Made by a program: the position numbers and the translations under genes. A DNA stretch of 64,000 nucleotides from Niabella insulamsoli. Lineage in GTDB: Bacteria > Bacteroidota > Bacteroidia > Chitinophagales > Chitinophagaceae. The notes below the pieces were generated by a model that ran no database searches, had not been told where the DNA came from, and saw only the letters and a list, made by a program, of their open reading frames with translations. Of the stretch, positions 44,666 to 53,161 are shown one piece after another. Location of the stretch: contig NZ_CP190246.1 in NCBI RefSeq assembly GCF_039652435.2, positions 558,001 through 622,000 of the forward strand, given 5' to 3'. Numbering within the stretch: the stretch's first letter is position 1; each line of letters opens with the position of its first letter.

Positions 44666-44752
44666 TATTGCCAGGTCAGGAAGACAGCCTGTATTATAAA
44701 TGGCAGGTTACCAGACATTGAATTTTTGGATTGAATTTTTAATTACTTGTAT

Positions 44753-45688
44753 ATGTTAAGTCGTGTTGCCGAGTCTGTGTTTTGGCTGGCGCGTTATATG
44801 GAACGCACCAATGGATTATTAAGGGTGTTGCGAACGAACTACGTGGCGTCGCAAGATGAAATGAAAGAATATAACTGGAGATCGGTGTTACAAACCTATG
44901 GATATTTGAACCCGGCGCAAATTGCGAAGATAGAATACGACTCAAGAGCCGTATTGCAATATGTGCTGCTCGACAGGAATAATGATGCGTCGCTTATCAA
45001 CAATATTACCCGGGCGAGGGAAAATGCCAAAGCCGTTCAGGATCATATTACTAAAGAAATGTGGCATAATTTAAATGCCTACTATCTTTTGATCCGCGAG
45101 CCACAAATTGAACAAACCGTAAAATATGGAGATCCGTTAACCGCGCTTGATGCACTTTTAAAACATGGCCTGTTTTTATACGGAACCATTACCATGACAA
45201 TGACGCGCGGGGAAGCCTATAATTTTTTAAACGTGGGACAATATCTTGAGCGGGCGATTATTTCAACCGACGTTACAGATATTAAATTAAAAGAAGTGGG
45301 TTACGACCTTAAGCACGAGGCCATGTTACCTTCTCTCCGCTACCTGCTTTTTTCGCTTTCCGGTTACGAAACCTATCTGAAATCTTCAAAGGGCGTTGTA
45401 GAATGCGAGTCTATCATGAAGCAGGTATTATATAATCAGGATTTCGTGCATTCCATTTTGTATTGCATGGAACATATCGATCGTTATTTTAAAAGGCTGC
45501 ATCTCCAAAGTATTTCTGAAAGCTACCAGCCGGTTCAGTTTTTAATCGGAAAGGGGCTTAGTAATCTCAAATACAGCAGCTGCAACCTGAAAGACGGAGC
45601 AAGCATCAAATCGCTGCTGGTGCAAACCAGGAAGGATTTGCAGCAAATATCCAGGGCTTTAAACACGAATTATTTTGGCTACACTTAA
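44753..45688 (+). CDS. Alpha-E domain-containing protein
   Basis: A 311-aa all-helical protein starting MLSRVAESVFWLARYMERTNG, the hallmark of the alpha-E family. It is always found next to the circularly permuted ATP-grasp protein and a transglutaminase-like protease and probably works with them in peptide or amide-bond chemistry (inference from linkage). I use the ATG at 44753; a TTG at 44747 would add two residues. The gap to the ATP-grasp gene is 87 bp. Confidence 0.93.
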   Translation: MLSRVAESVFWLARYMERTNGLLRVLRTNYVASQDEMKEYNWRSVLQTYGYLNPAQIAKIEYDSRAVLQYVLLDRNNDASLINNITRARENAKAVQDHITKEMWHNLNAYYLLIREPQIEQTVKYGDPLTALDALLKHGLFLYGTITMTMTRGEAYNFLNVGQYLERAIISTDVTDIKLKEVGYDLKHEAMLPSLRYLLFSLSGYETYLKSSKGVVECESIMKQVLYNQDFVHSILYCMEHIDRYFKRLHLQSISESYQPVQFLIGKGLSNLKYSSCNLKDGASIKSLLVQTRKDLQQISRALNTNYFGYT

Positions 45689-45729
45689 GGCCTGCAGAAG
45701 TAAGCCATTTTTCACAAAAAACTATCTCA

Positions 45730-46695
45730 ATGCCATCATTCAACATCAAACATATTACGCGCTATACCTATAGCAGCCCCGCCGTGGAATGCACCAACCA
45801 AATCATGCTGTACCCATTGCAGGATGCCGCTCAAAGTGTGGCTGATCACAAAATCACTATTACTAAAGATCCGCTCATCGAAACCTTTATAGATTATTTT
45901 GGCAATCGGCTGGGCATGTTTTCAATTGTGGAGCCGCATACCGAATTGCTCATCACCTCGGAAGCTGATGTGGTAACCCGGGAAGTCGTGATGCCAAAAG
46001 AAAAACTGGCAGTGGCCGATCAATGGCGCTTACTTGCTTCGCTGCGCGAACAGTTTCCTTATATCGATTTTATTCAGCAGGAAGCTTTTGAACGGGCGGA
46101 AGAACTAAAAGCATTTATTGGAGGCATTTTCAGTGATCAAAAAACTCCTTTTCAAAATGCGCTGACTTTCTCTGAATATATTTTCAAAAATTTCGAATAC
46201 AAAAAAGGAATCACCAGCGTGGAAACCAGGATTGATGATATTTGGGAATTAAAGGCTGGCGTTTGCCAGGATTTCGCGCATATCCTGCTGTTGATTTTAC
46301 GACGCATTGGCATTCCAGCGCGGTATGTGAGCGGATATATCTGCCCGAAAAATAATGAGTTTCGCGGAGTCGGCGCCACGCACGCGTGGGTGGAGGCTTA
46401 TTTGCCCGATTATGGCTGGATCGGCTTAGACCCAACCAACAACTGCATTGCAAGCGACCGCCATATCAGGCTGGCCGTGGGCAGAAATTTTTCAGATGTG
46501 ACGCCGGTAAAAGGAACCTATAAAGGCTCCTCAGCCCACGTGCTGGAAGTGAGTGTTTCGATCGATAACAAAGCGGCGCCTGTCATCGAAGAAGAACAGC
46601 CGCAGCCTGCTTTTAGCTACACTGCAGGTCAGAAGGCGCAGCCGGTTACTTCTAACTCCTACCGTTTTTATATGGAGCAGATGCAGCAACAATAG
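45730..46695 (+). CDS. Transglutaminase-like cysteine protease family protein
   Basis: A 321-aa protein with the N-terminal bacterial transglutaminase-like domain (HITRYTYSSPAVECTNQIML) and the papain-fold core: GVCQDFAHILL (nucleophile Cys), THAWVEAYL (His) and GLDPTNN (Asp). No signal peptide. It is the third gene of the ATP-grasp/alpha-E operon, 41 bp after the alpha-E gene. It may hydrolyse or rearrange the bond that the ATP-grasp protein makes (inference). It is convergent with the 46.7-49.0 kb gene. Confidence 0.92.
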   Translation: MPSFNIKHITRYTYSSPAVECTNQIMLYPLQDAAQSVADHKITITKDPLIETFIDYFGNRLGMFSIVEPHTELLITSEADVVTREVVMPKEKLAVADQWRLLASLREQFPYIDFIQQEAFERAEELKAFIGGIFSDQKTPFQNALTFSEYIFKNFEYKKGITSVETRIDDIWELKAGVCQDFAHILLLILRRIGIPARYVSGYICPKNNEFRGVGATHAWVEAYLPDYGWIGLDPTNNCIASDRHIRLAVGRNFSDVTPVKGTYKGSSAHVLEVSVSIDNKAAPVIEEEQPQPAFSYTAGQKAQPVTSNSYRFYMEQMQQQ

Positions 46696-46716
46696 CGTGT
46701 CAAAGCTGGCTGACTA

Positions 46717-48987
46717 TCAAACATCAGTTTCGCCGGTTTCTTTCTTATAAGCTTTGATAAAAATCGCTCCCAGGTTTTTGTAAGGTGGAATATAATCTTC
46801 AAATCCGGCAACATTGGCGCGCGATTTAAATTCTTTCCAAAAAGGAATCCAGTCGATATCTGAACCGGTTCTTAATTTTTCCGTCAGCAGATGGAAAAAT
46901 GGCTTGTTGATCGCTGTCCGTCCAATTTGCTTCGAAGCAATAATATGCGCGTCTTCAGATTTTCTCAAAATAGAATCGATGAGATTAAAGCCGCCACAAG
47001 ACCCCATGAAAACAATTTTTGACGTCGGCGCCATGTAGCCAATCGTGGCTTCTGCATAGTAGCTGTGCCCACGGTGAATCGTAACAGTTGGATGCAAATT
47101 GTTTTCATCGAGATAAGCGTTTAGCGCCTGCTGTGCTTTATCGTCCAATCCTTTGTTTTCGTCTAACGGACGGTTGGCATAAATGGAAACCGGTTTTCCC
47201 TTTACCGATTTAATTACGACCCATTGTTTATTGCTGCCGTCGATCTTCCAGTTGCCGCCGCCAAACATATTTAAAAACCCATTGAAAATATTTCTGCCGT
47301 CCTGGTCGCCGTAGAAAAAAACCTGGGAAATGACTTCGCCATTTTCGTTTGTCAGCGACGAAATGGGCACGTTATAAACCGGCGGAATTTGTAACTGGCT
47401 GGTTAGGTCGATATGGCTGGCTGTGTCGGCGGAAAGAAAAAGATTGTAAAGGATATCATAAATGGCAATGCCCTTTTTATTATTGTTGAGCTTGTTCCGG
47501 TCAAGATTCTCTTTAACATTAACAAGCATATCCTTAGCAAGCTCGGGAAGCGTTTCGGCCACGCTGGCGTACGAATCCGCGACGTCAACACCATCTTCCA
47601 AACCGTCTGTTTTTTCAAGGCCGGTAACAAAGGACTTCATCAGGTCATGCGCATCTGTATTATTAGAAAAACTGCCCAGGAAATGTTTCAACGTGTTGTA
47701 AGCCGCCGCCTGGCTGATAAATTTCCGGTAATGATCAAAGTGTAACTTTTTCAAAAGTTCATCGCCTTTGCCGTCGGCCTTGCGCATCATTAAAGGATAA
47801 ACACCATTGGTATAGCTGCTCGTGTAAATAAGGCCATTGGTGAGCACCGCGACATAATATAGCTCTTCCGCGTTCAGCGGTTGCAGGCAGCGAAAGCGGA
47901 TGCCATCCGGCCTTTCATGCAGCCCGTTGATCTTAGCTACAAAATCATCCTTTGCCTTTTGCTCCAGCTTTTTCAACAAACTTGTATGCCCCATGGCAGT
48001 GTCGCCGTTCATAGCGCGCTCGGTATATTCGATCTGCGTTTGAACCAGGAGGCGGAAATATTTGACCGGGTCGTTTTTCGCGGCGTCAATATCTTCCATT
48101 GTTATCTTCCCTTTTACAATATTATCTAAGAAAGGAAAATAGAATTGGCCGCTTTTATTCGGATTCCGCGCCATTGCCACAATAGCCACGATCAACGGGT
48201 CGTCATTAATATTTTGAATGCGATAGCTCAACTTATTATTAGCCTGCGCATAGTCATATAAAAGGTAAGGGTATTTGTGTCCCACGGCTCTGATCAGGCT
48301 GTCGGCAACTGCTGCTTCCGGATATAGCTTCAGGGCCGCAAAAGTTTTTTCAGGATAGCGGCCGGCTAATTTTAAGAGCATCAAATCGCGCACTTCTTTC
48401 GCATCGCTGTGGTCTTTAAAAAAGTCGGGCTGCAACGCCGTATTGGCAATATCATAAGAAAGTGGCCTTAAAATATTAATAATCGGCTTTTGCTGCGTAT
48501 TGGCGATCATCAATTGTTTGTAGGTCGCAATAATTTGGGGTAAATACTGAATGGCAGACTGGCTGCTGCGACTATAAGTTTTTACATATCTTAAAATCTG
48601 GGCCAACCCATCAAGATAATTCGTTTTGAGGCGATGGTCGATCGAGTCGTTGGTCTCGATTTCATATTGAAGCCAATCTACCCTTTTGGTGGCCGCATCA
48701 GTAAGCGCTGCGTTTAGTTTTTCATCGGATGATATATTTAGCTGTTTGTCGGCTTTGCCATCGATCGCCAGCAGCGACCGTTGGTCCTTGTCGACCTTTT
48801 CCTGCATCATTTGCCGGTTGATGGCCACCGTATAGGCCGGGATCGTGTCTACAAAAACCTTTACGGGCTCTTCTTTCTTTTTTCTTTTTTTTCTAAATAA
48901 CTGCGCGTTGGCATCTGCGGAAAGGAAAAGTAAAATCGCCAAAAAAGGAATCAGCCGGTTGAAATGCGTATGCGATAAAATTTTCAT
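46717..48987 (-). CDS. Secreted protein of unknown function with a possible clan CD-like His/Cys dyad
   Basis: A 756-aa protein with a signal peptide (basic start, hydrophobic core, LSADANAQ cleavage region). Residues 25-560 are mostly helical and repetitive, TPR-like in feel. Near the C-terminus the sequence reads FFYGDQDGRNIFNGF, then HRGHSYY (H638, H641) and KIVFMGSCGGFNLI (C664), and ends PPYKNLGAIFIKAYKKE. A glycine-flanked His, about 23-26 residues before a Ser-Cys-Gly-Gly, is the layout of gingipain/caspase-fold peptidases. The assignment is by motif only. I recall the region as conserved in Bacteroidota proteins. The ATG at 48987 is preferred over 49017. Confidence 0.7.
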   Translation of the reverse strand: MKILSHTHFNRLIPFLAILLFLSADANAQLFRKKRKKKEEPVKVFVDTIPAYTVAINRQMMQEKVDKDQRSLLAIDGKADKQLNISSDEKLNAALTDAATKRVDWLQYEIETNDSIDHRLKTNYLDGLAQILRYVKTYSRSSQSAIQYLPQIIATYKQLMIANTQQKPIINILRPLSYDIANTALQPDFFKDHSDAKEVRDLMLLKLAGRYPEKTFAALKLYPEAAVADSLIRAVGHKYPYLLYDYAQANNKLSYRIQNINDDPLIVAIVAMARNPNKSGQFYFPFLDNIVKGKITMEDIDAAKNDPVKYFRLLVQTQIEYTERAMNGDTAMGHTSLLKKLEQKAKDDFVAKINGLHERPDGIRFRCLQPLNAEELYYVAVLTNGLIYTSSYTNGVYPLMMRKADGKGDELLKKLHFDHYRKFISQAAAYNTLKHFLGSFSNNTDAHDLMKSFVTGLEKTDGLEDGVDVADSYASVAETLPELAKDMLVNVKENLDRNKLNNNKKGIAIYDILYNLFLSADTASHIDLTSQLQIPPVYNVPISSLTNENGEVISQVFFYGDQDGRNIFNGFLNMFGGGNWKIDGSNKQWVVIKSVKGKPVSIYANRPLDENKGLDDKAQQALNAYLDENNLHPTVTIHRGHSYYAEATIGYMAPTSKIVFMGSCGGFNLIDSILRKSEDAHIIASKQIGRTAINKPFFHLLTEKLRTGSDIDWIPFWKEFKSRANVAGFEDYIPPYKNLGAIFIKAYKKETGETDV

Positions 48988-49168
48988 GTGATAACAGGAT
49001 ATAATCAAAAATCTCAAATCAATTTACGCAAAAACTGAGCAATAATTGAGCCGGTTTGTGAGGGAAGCGGCGTCATAAAGCCCCTCAGATATGGAACGAT
49101 AATATTAAATTTACATTAAGTATGCGCCCAGGCGAGCGTTCGAATGCCTTTATAAAACAAATTACCGT

Positions 49169-49176
49169 TACGTTTG
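49169..49176 (+). promoter_or_regulatory. -7 promoter box (TACGTTTG) for the two-component pair
   Basis: Exact TAnnTTTG match, 18 nt before the response-regulator ATG. Confidence 0.5.
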
Positions 49177-49194
49177 CTTTAAATTATTATTAAA

Positions 49195-49869
49195 ATGGAA
49201 AAGGGGCACAAAATTCTGATTGCAGATGACGAGCCGGACATTTTGGAAATTCTCTCCTATAATCTTGAAAAAGAGGGATATACCGTTTATACTGCCAAAG
49301 ATGGCGACGAAGCAATTGAAAAAGCGTACCAAACCAAGCCTAATTTGATAATATTGGATATGATGATGCCCAAAAAGACGGGTGTCCAGGTTTGCCAGGT
49401 GCTGCGGGGGCAAACCGCTTTCCGGGAAACGCTGATCATGTTTTTAACCGCCTTGAATGATGAAGTGACGCAGGTGAGAGGATTAGAAACAGGAGCCGAC
49501 GATTATGTAAGCAAGCCCGTCAGTCCTAAAGTGTTATTGAGCCGGGTGGCCGCTTTGCTGCGCCGCGTGCAAAAAGACAACTCCAAAGCTGTAAAAATCG
49601 GCAATATCAATATCGATCCGGAAAAGTTTTTAGTGCAGGTATCAGACAAAGAGATCGTATTGGCAAAGAAAGAATTTGAATTATTATACCTTTTGGCTTT
49701 GAAGCCGGGACGTGTTTTTTTAAGAAATGAAATCCTGAATGCGATTTGGGGCAACGATGTGATTGTCGGCGACCGCACCATCGATGTACATATCCGAAAA
49801 ATAAGACAGAAATTAGATATGGATTGTATTACGACCGTGAAGGGTGTCGGATATAAATTTGAGCTTTAA
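49195..49869 (+). CDS. OmpR/PhoB family response regulator
   Basis: A 224-aa DNA-binding regulator. The receiver domain (5-120) has the acidic pair D11/D12, the phosphoacceptor D55 in LIILDMMMP, T85 and K107 (VSKPVSP). A winged-helix output domain follows (about 135-224, with EFELLYLLALKPGRVFLRNE and DRTIDVHIRKIRQKL). It is followed after 48 bp by its sensor kinase. Phosphate genes (pst/phoU) are not near, so the PhoB label is by similarity only. Confidence 0.93.
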   Translation: MEKGHKILIADDEPDILEILSYNLEKEGYTVYTAKDGDEAIEKAYQTKPNLIILDMMMPKKTGVQVCQVLRGQTAFRETLIMFLTALNDEVTQVRGLETGADDYVSKPVSPKVLLSRVAALLRRVQKDNSKAVKIGNINIDPEKFLVQVSDKEIVLAKKEFELLYLLALKPGRVFLRNEILNAIWGNDVIVGDRTIDVHIRKIRQKLDMDCITTVKGVGYKFEL

Positions 49870-49917
49870 AGCCGTTTTGCGCTCGCTTGCAAATGGCGCC
49901 GGTGAATTTTGAACGAT

Positions 49918-50964
49918 ATGAATCCTAAAAACCTATCCCCTAAACAGCTTTCCTTTTATACGGCGTTAGCCTTGGCCGCTCCGGTAACCGTGTTGCTTTA
50001 TATTGTTGATCAACGTTGGGTGTTCAGCCTGATTGCTTTTGCGGTGTTGCTAATCGGCGGTTATTTCCTGATTTCTTTTGTGCTCGATAATTTTATTTAT
50101 CGTAAAATAAAGCTTATTTACAAGTTTATTTATCAAACCAAAGCCACCAAAAGAGAAGAAACATATTATAAATACATTTTGCCCAAAAAAAGTATCGGCG
50201 AAGTGACCGAAGACGTAGAAGCCTGGGCGCAGGAAAATCAAAAACAGATGGAGCAGCTGCGGGCCAACGAACAGTTTCGCCGCGAGTTTCTTCAAAACCT
50301 GTCTCACGAGTTTAAAACCCCCATTTTCACGATCCAGAGCTATGTCGATACCTTGCTTCAGGACGAGCCGGAAAGCCCCGAGCTGCGCAGGAAGTTTTTA
50401 GAAAAAACATCGAGGAATGTAGAAAGGCTGACTGCTTTATTAAATGATCTGGACGAAATATCGAGCCTCGAGCGCGGTGAGATCGTTTTGGTGAAGACAA
50501 ATTTTGTGGTGCAGGATCTTTTAAAAGACACTTTTGAAAGCATTTCCATCAAGGCAGAATCCAAAAACATTAGTTTTAGCATCAAAAAAGGGTATGAGAC
50601 CTCGATTTCGGTAAATGCTGATAAAGAAAAAATACGGCAGGTGGTGTTGAACCTTTTTGAAAATGCCATCAAATATGGAAAACATAATGGTATCATCAAA
50701 GCGGGAATTTATCGCACGGATGACAAAAGGATTTTAATAGAAATCAGCGACGACGGCGTCGGCATCGAAGAAAAAAGCCTGCCGCGTATTTTCGAACGAT
50801 TTTACCGCACCGATATCGGCCGGAGCATGGATGCCACGGGCAGCGGACTGGGACTGGCGATTAGCAAACACATTATTGAAGCGCACGGTCAAACTATTCA
50901 CATTAGAAGTACGCAGGATGTAGGCACAACAGTGGGCTTTACGCTCAGGGCGAAGAAAGATTAG
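49918..50964 (+). CDS. Sensor histidine kinase (PhoR-like)
   Basis: A 348-aa inner-membrane kinase with two transmembrane segments at the N-terminus (about 12-30 and 35-55) and almost no periplasmic loop. The dimerisation helix carries LSHEFKTPIFTIQ with the phosphorylated H130. N-box (LFENAIKYGKHNG), G1 (SDDGVGIEEKSLPRIFERF) and G2 (GSGLGLAISKHI) are intact. The lack of a sizeable sensor domain suggests it senses the membrane or a partner protein. It pairs with the response regulator upstream. The ATG at 49918 is preferred over TTG at 49909. Confidence 0.93.
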   Translation: MNPKNLSPKQLSFYTALALAAPVTVLLYIVDQRWVFSLIAFAVLLIGGYFLISFVLDNFIYRKIKLIYKFIYQTKATKREETYYKYILPKKSIGEVTEDVEAWAQENQKQMEQLRANEQFRREFLQNLSHEFKTPIFTIQSYVDTLLQDEPESPELRRKFLEKTSRNVERLTALLNDLDEISSLERGEIVLVKTNFVVQDLLKDTFESISIKAESKNISFSIKKGYETSISVNADKEKIRQVVLNLFENAIKYGKHNGIIKAGIYRTDDKRILIEISDDGVGIEEKSLPRIFERFYRTDIGRSMDATGSGLGLAISKHIIEAHGQTIHIRSTQDVGTTVGFTLRAKKD

Positions 50965-50997
50965 CGTTTGACCTTCAGACCTGCCTTGTATCCATAT

Positions 50998-51438
50998 CTA
51001 ATTAACCCGTGTAAAAGCCGTTCCACAACCTTCAATACAAACTACAGGATACGGCCCGAAGGATAGTTGATTGCCATTTTCTCTGAGATAATAACGATAC
51101 TCAATGGTAGTATGATCTGGCTTTGAAAAAATAATGACCGAGTCAGGCCGGGTCGACTGTGGATTGAATACCTTCAGCTCATAGGAAACGACCGGCTGCT
51201 CATCAAAGTAATCGCCACAAACCGTCCCATCACTGTTAAGCTGAAGTAATTTCTTACTTCCTCTGTTATTAATTATAGGGCCGCCGGTACTATAATAACT
51301 CGAGCTGTGCCGCCACACGCCCCTAATGTCATTTCCGGAAAAGTCGTGAGCTTTGGTTTCACAAGGAATAGCAATCTTTTTAGTACAGGAACTGCTCATC
51401 AGGAGCAAGCCTGCTGTCCATAATAAAATGTTTTTCAT
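50998..51438 (-). CDS. Small lipoprotein of unknown function
   Basis: A 146-aa protein with a lipoprotein signal peptide (MKNILLWTAGLLLMSSSC, lipid cysteine at 18). The mature part has a lipocalin-like strand pattern (DIRGVWRHSSSYYSTGG, KLLQLNSDGTVCGDYF, TTIEYRYYLRENGNQLSF), as in small Bacteroidota META/lipocalin-like lipoproteins. No family is assigned. It stands alone between the sensor kinase and rlmN, on the strand of rlmN. Confidence 0.7.
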   Translation of the reverse strand: MKNILLWTAGLLLMSSSCTKKIAIPCETKAHDFSGNDIRGVWRHSSSYYSTGGPIINNRGSKKLLQLNSDGTVCGDYFDEQPVVSYELKVFNPQSTRPDSVIIFSKPDHTTIEYRYYLRENGNQLSFGPYPVVCIEGCGTAFTRVN

Positions 51439-51489
51439 TCTTATAGAGACGATTGTGCCGTAGAAAACGCAACACGCTTATCGACGTTA

Positions 51490-52530
51490 TCAGCCTTTAT
51501 TGGCCAACTGTCCGCAGGCCGCGTCGATGTCTTTTCCACGGCTGCGGCGTAGCCGCACATTTACCCTGTTTTTTTCCAGGTAGCGCATAAAGGCTTCAAC
51601 TTTTTCTTCCGAAGGTTTTGTAAACTGTGCAAATTCGATCGGGTTGTATTCAATTAAATTGATCAGGTCGGCAGGCACCTGGCGGTACACTTTGATCAGC
51701 TCGTCAGCATCTTCGATCGAATCGTTGAAGTTGTTGAACAGGATATATTCAAAAGTGATTTCGTTTTTGGTTTGCTTGTAAAAATAGTTGAGCGCTTCGA
51801 TCAGCGACTTAATATTATTGCTGTCGTTGATGGGCATGATCTCGTGGCGCTTGCGGTCATTCGCTGCGTGGAGTGATAAAGCGAGTTTGAATTTAACTTT
51901 ATCATCGCCCAATTGCCTGATCTGCTTGGCAACACCCGCCGTCGACACGGTAATCCTCCGTGGACTCATCCCCAAACCCTCCGGCGAGGTAATTCTTTCT
52001 ATCGCTTTCAAAACGTTTTTATAGTTAAGCAGCGGTTCGCCCATGCCCATAAACACGATATTCGTCAGTTTCTTATCATACACTTCCAGCGACTGCTGAT
52101 TGATCAGCGCTACTTCATCGAAAATTTCGTCAAAGTTTAGGTTGCGTTTGCGTTCTATATATCCCGTTGCGCAAAATTTGCAACTGAGGCTGCATCCAAT
52201 CTGCGAGCTCACACAAGCGGTTTTACGATCGTCGGTAGGTATTAAAACACCCTCAGTCAAATGGCCTTCGTGAGTTTTAAATCTTGATTTTACGGTTCCG
52301 TCTTCAGAGTGTTGCGTGGTATCGATTTTGATGGAAGGAAACAGGAAGTGCTGCGCCAGTTTCTCACGTAAACCCTTGCTGATATTGGTCATATCGTCAA
52401 AATCCTGCACCGGTTTCAGCCAAAGCCATTCATAAACCTGCTTTGCCCTGAATTTTTTTTCACCAATAGATAAAAAGTAGTTTTCAAGCTCTTCGAGTGT
52501 CAGATGCCTGATATTCTGTTTTCCTGCCAT
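51490..52530 (-). CDS. rlmN: 23S rRNA (adenine(2503)-C(2))-methyltransferase
   Basis: Radical SAM enzyme that methylates A2503 of 23S rRNA and A37 of some tRNAs. The 346-aa protein has the CX3CX2C cluster motif in GCSLSCKFCATGY, the AdoMet motif GMGEPLLNY and the methyl-carrier cysteine in DIDAACGQLANKG near the C-terminus. A perfect -7 box ends 4 nt before the ATG, so the start is firm and the message probably leaderless. It is divergent from the phosphatase gene across 140 bp. Confidence 0.95.
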   Translation of the reverse strand: MAGKQNIRHLTLEELENYFLSIGEKKFRAKQVYEWLWLKPVQDFDDMTNISKGLREKLAQHFLFPSIKIDTTQHSEDGTVKSRFKTHEGHLTEGVLIPTDDRKTACVSSQIGCSLSCKFCATGYIERKRNLNFDEIFDEVALINQQSLEVYDKKLTNIVFMGMGEPLLNYKNVLKAIERITSPEGLGMSPRRITVSTAGVAKQIRQLGDDKVKFKLALSLHAANDRKRHEIMPINDSNNIKSLIEALNYFYKQTKNEITFEYILFNNFNDSIEDADELIKVYRQVPADLINLIEYNPIEFAQFTKPSEEKVEAFMRYLEKNRVNVRLRRSRGKDIDAACGQLANKG

Positions 52531-52534
52531 GCTG

Positions 52535-52542
52535 CAAAGATA
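52535..52542 (-). promoter_or_regulatory. -7 promoter box (TATCTTTG), leaderless-type, for rlmN
   Basis: Exact TAnnTTTG match on the minus strand, 4 nt (CAGC) before the rlmN ATG. Confidence 0.65.
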
Positions 52543-52657
52543 TCCCTGTATTTCTTATTTTCTGATTTAATCCTGTTCCACCGCAGTCGATGGGTTCCCA
52601 TCCCCGCGTTTAACCATTGATCCGGGATCGATCGGCAAAGCACAAAAGTCTAATTCC

Positions 52658-52665
52658 TATCTTTG
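52658..52665 (+). promoter_or_regulatory. -7 promoter box (TATCTTTG), leaderless-type, for the phosphatase gene
   Basis: Exact TAnnTTTG match, 5 nt (CGCCC) before the ATG at 52671. It rules out the longer reading from 52617. Confidence 0.65.
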
Positions 52666-52670
52666 CGCCC

Positions 52671-53126
52671 ATGAATATTTTGATGGTATGCCTGGGAAAT
52701 ATCTGCCGTAGCCCACTGGCAGAGGGCATTTTGCAACATAAAGCAAAGGAGGCCGGATTGGACTGGAAAATTGATAGCGCCGGTACAAATGGTTACCATG
52801 TGGGCGAAGCGCCGCACCAGCTATCGCAAAAAGTAGCCAAGGCAAAAGGCCTGGATATCAGCAACCAATGTGCCCGCCGTTTTAGGGCAGCTGATTTTGA
52901 CGCTTACGACAAAATTTATGCAATGGCCGCGGACGTAATCGATGAAATGAAATGGATCGCCAAAGGCAAGTATGATGAAGGGAAGGTCGATCTGCTGATG
53001 AACGAAATCTACCCCGGAAAGGACATGGATGTGCCCGATCCCTGGTATGGCCCCGAACCGGGCTACCACGAAGTCTATGATATGATCGAGACGGCGGCCG
53101 ATGCCATTATAAAAAAATATAAATAA
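52671..53126 (+). CDS. Low-molecular-weight protein-tyrosine phosphatase
   Basis: A 151-aa cytosolic phosphatase. The CX5R loop is VCLGNICRSPLAEG near the N-terminus, and the general-acid loop is DVPDPWYG. The start at 52671 places the P-loop strand at the very beginning, as usual, and follows a -7 box by 5 nt. A longer reading from 52617 would overlap that box. It lies 35 bp upstream of hisS and could be co-transcribed with it. Its substrates are unknown, and no tyrosine-kinase or capsule genes are near. Confidence 0.94.
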   Translation: MNILMVCLGNICRSPLAEGILQHKAKEAGLDWKIDSAGTNGYHVGEAPHQLSQKVAKAKGLDISNQCARRFRAADFDAYDKIYAMAADVIDEMKWIAKGKYDEGKVDLLMNEIYPGKDMDVPDPWYGPEPGYHEVYDMIETAADAIIKKYK

Positions 53127-53161
53127 GCTAATGGCGTAAGCCAGGCATGATGAATTGAAAA

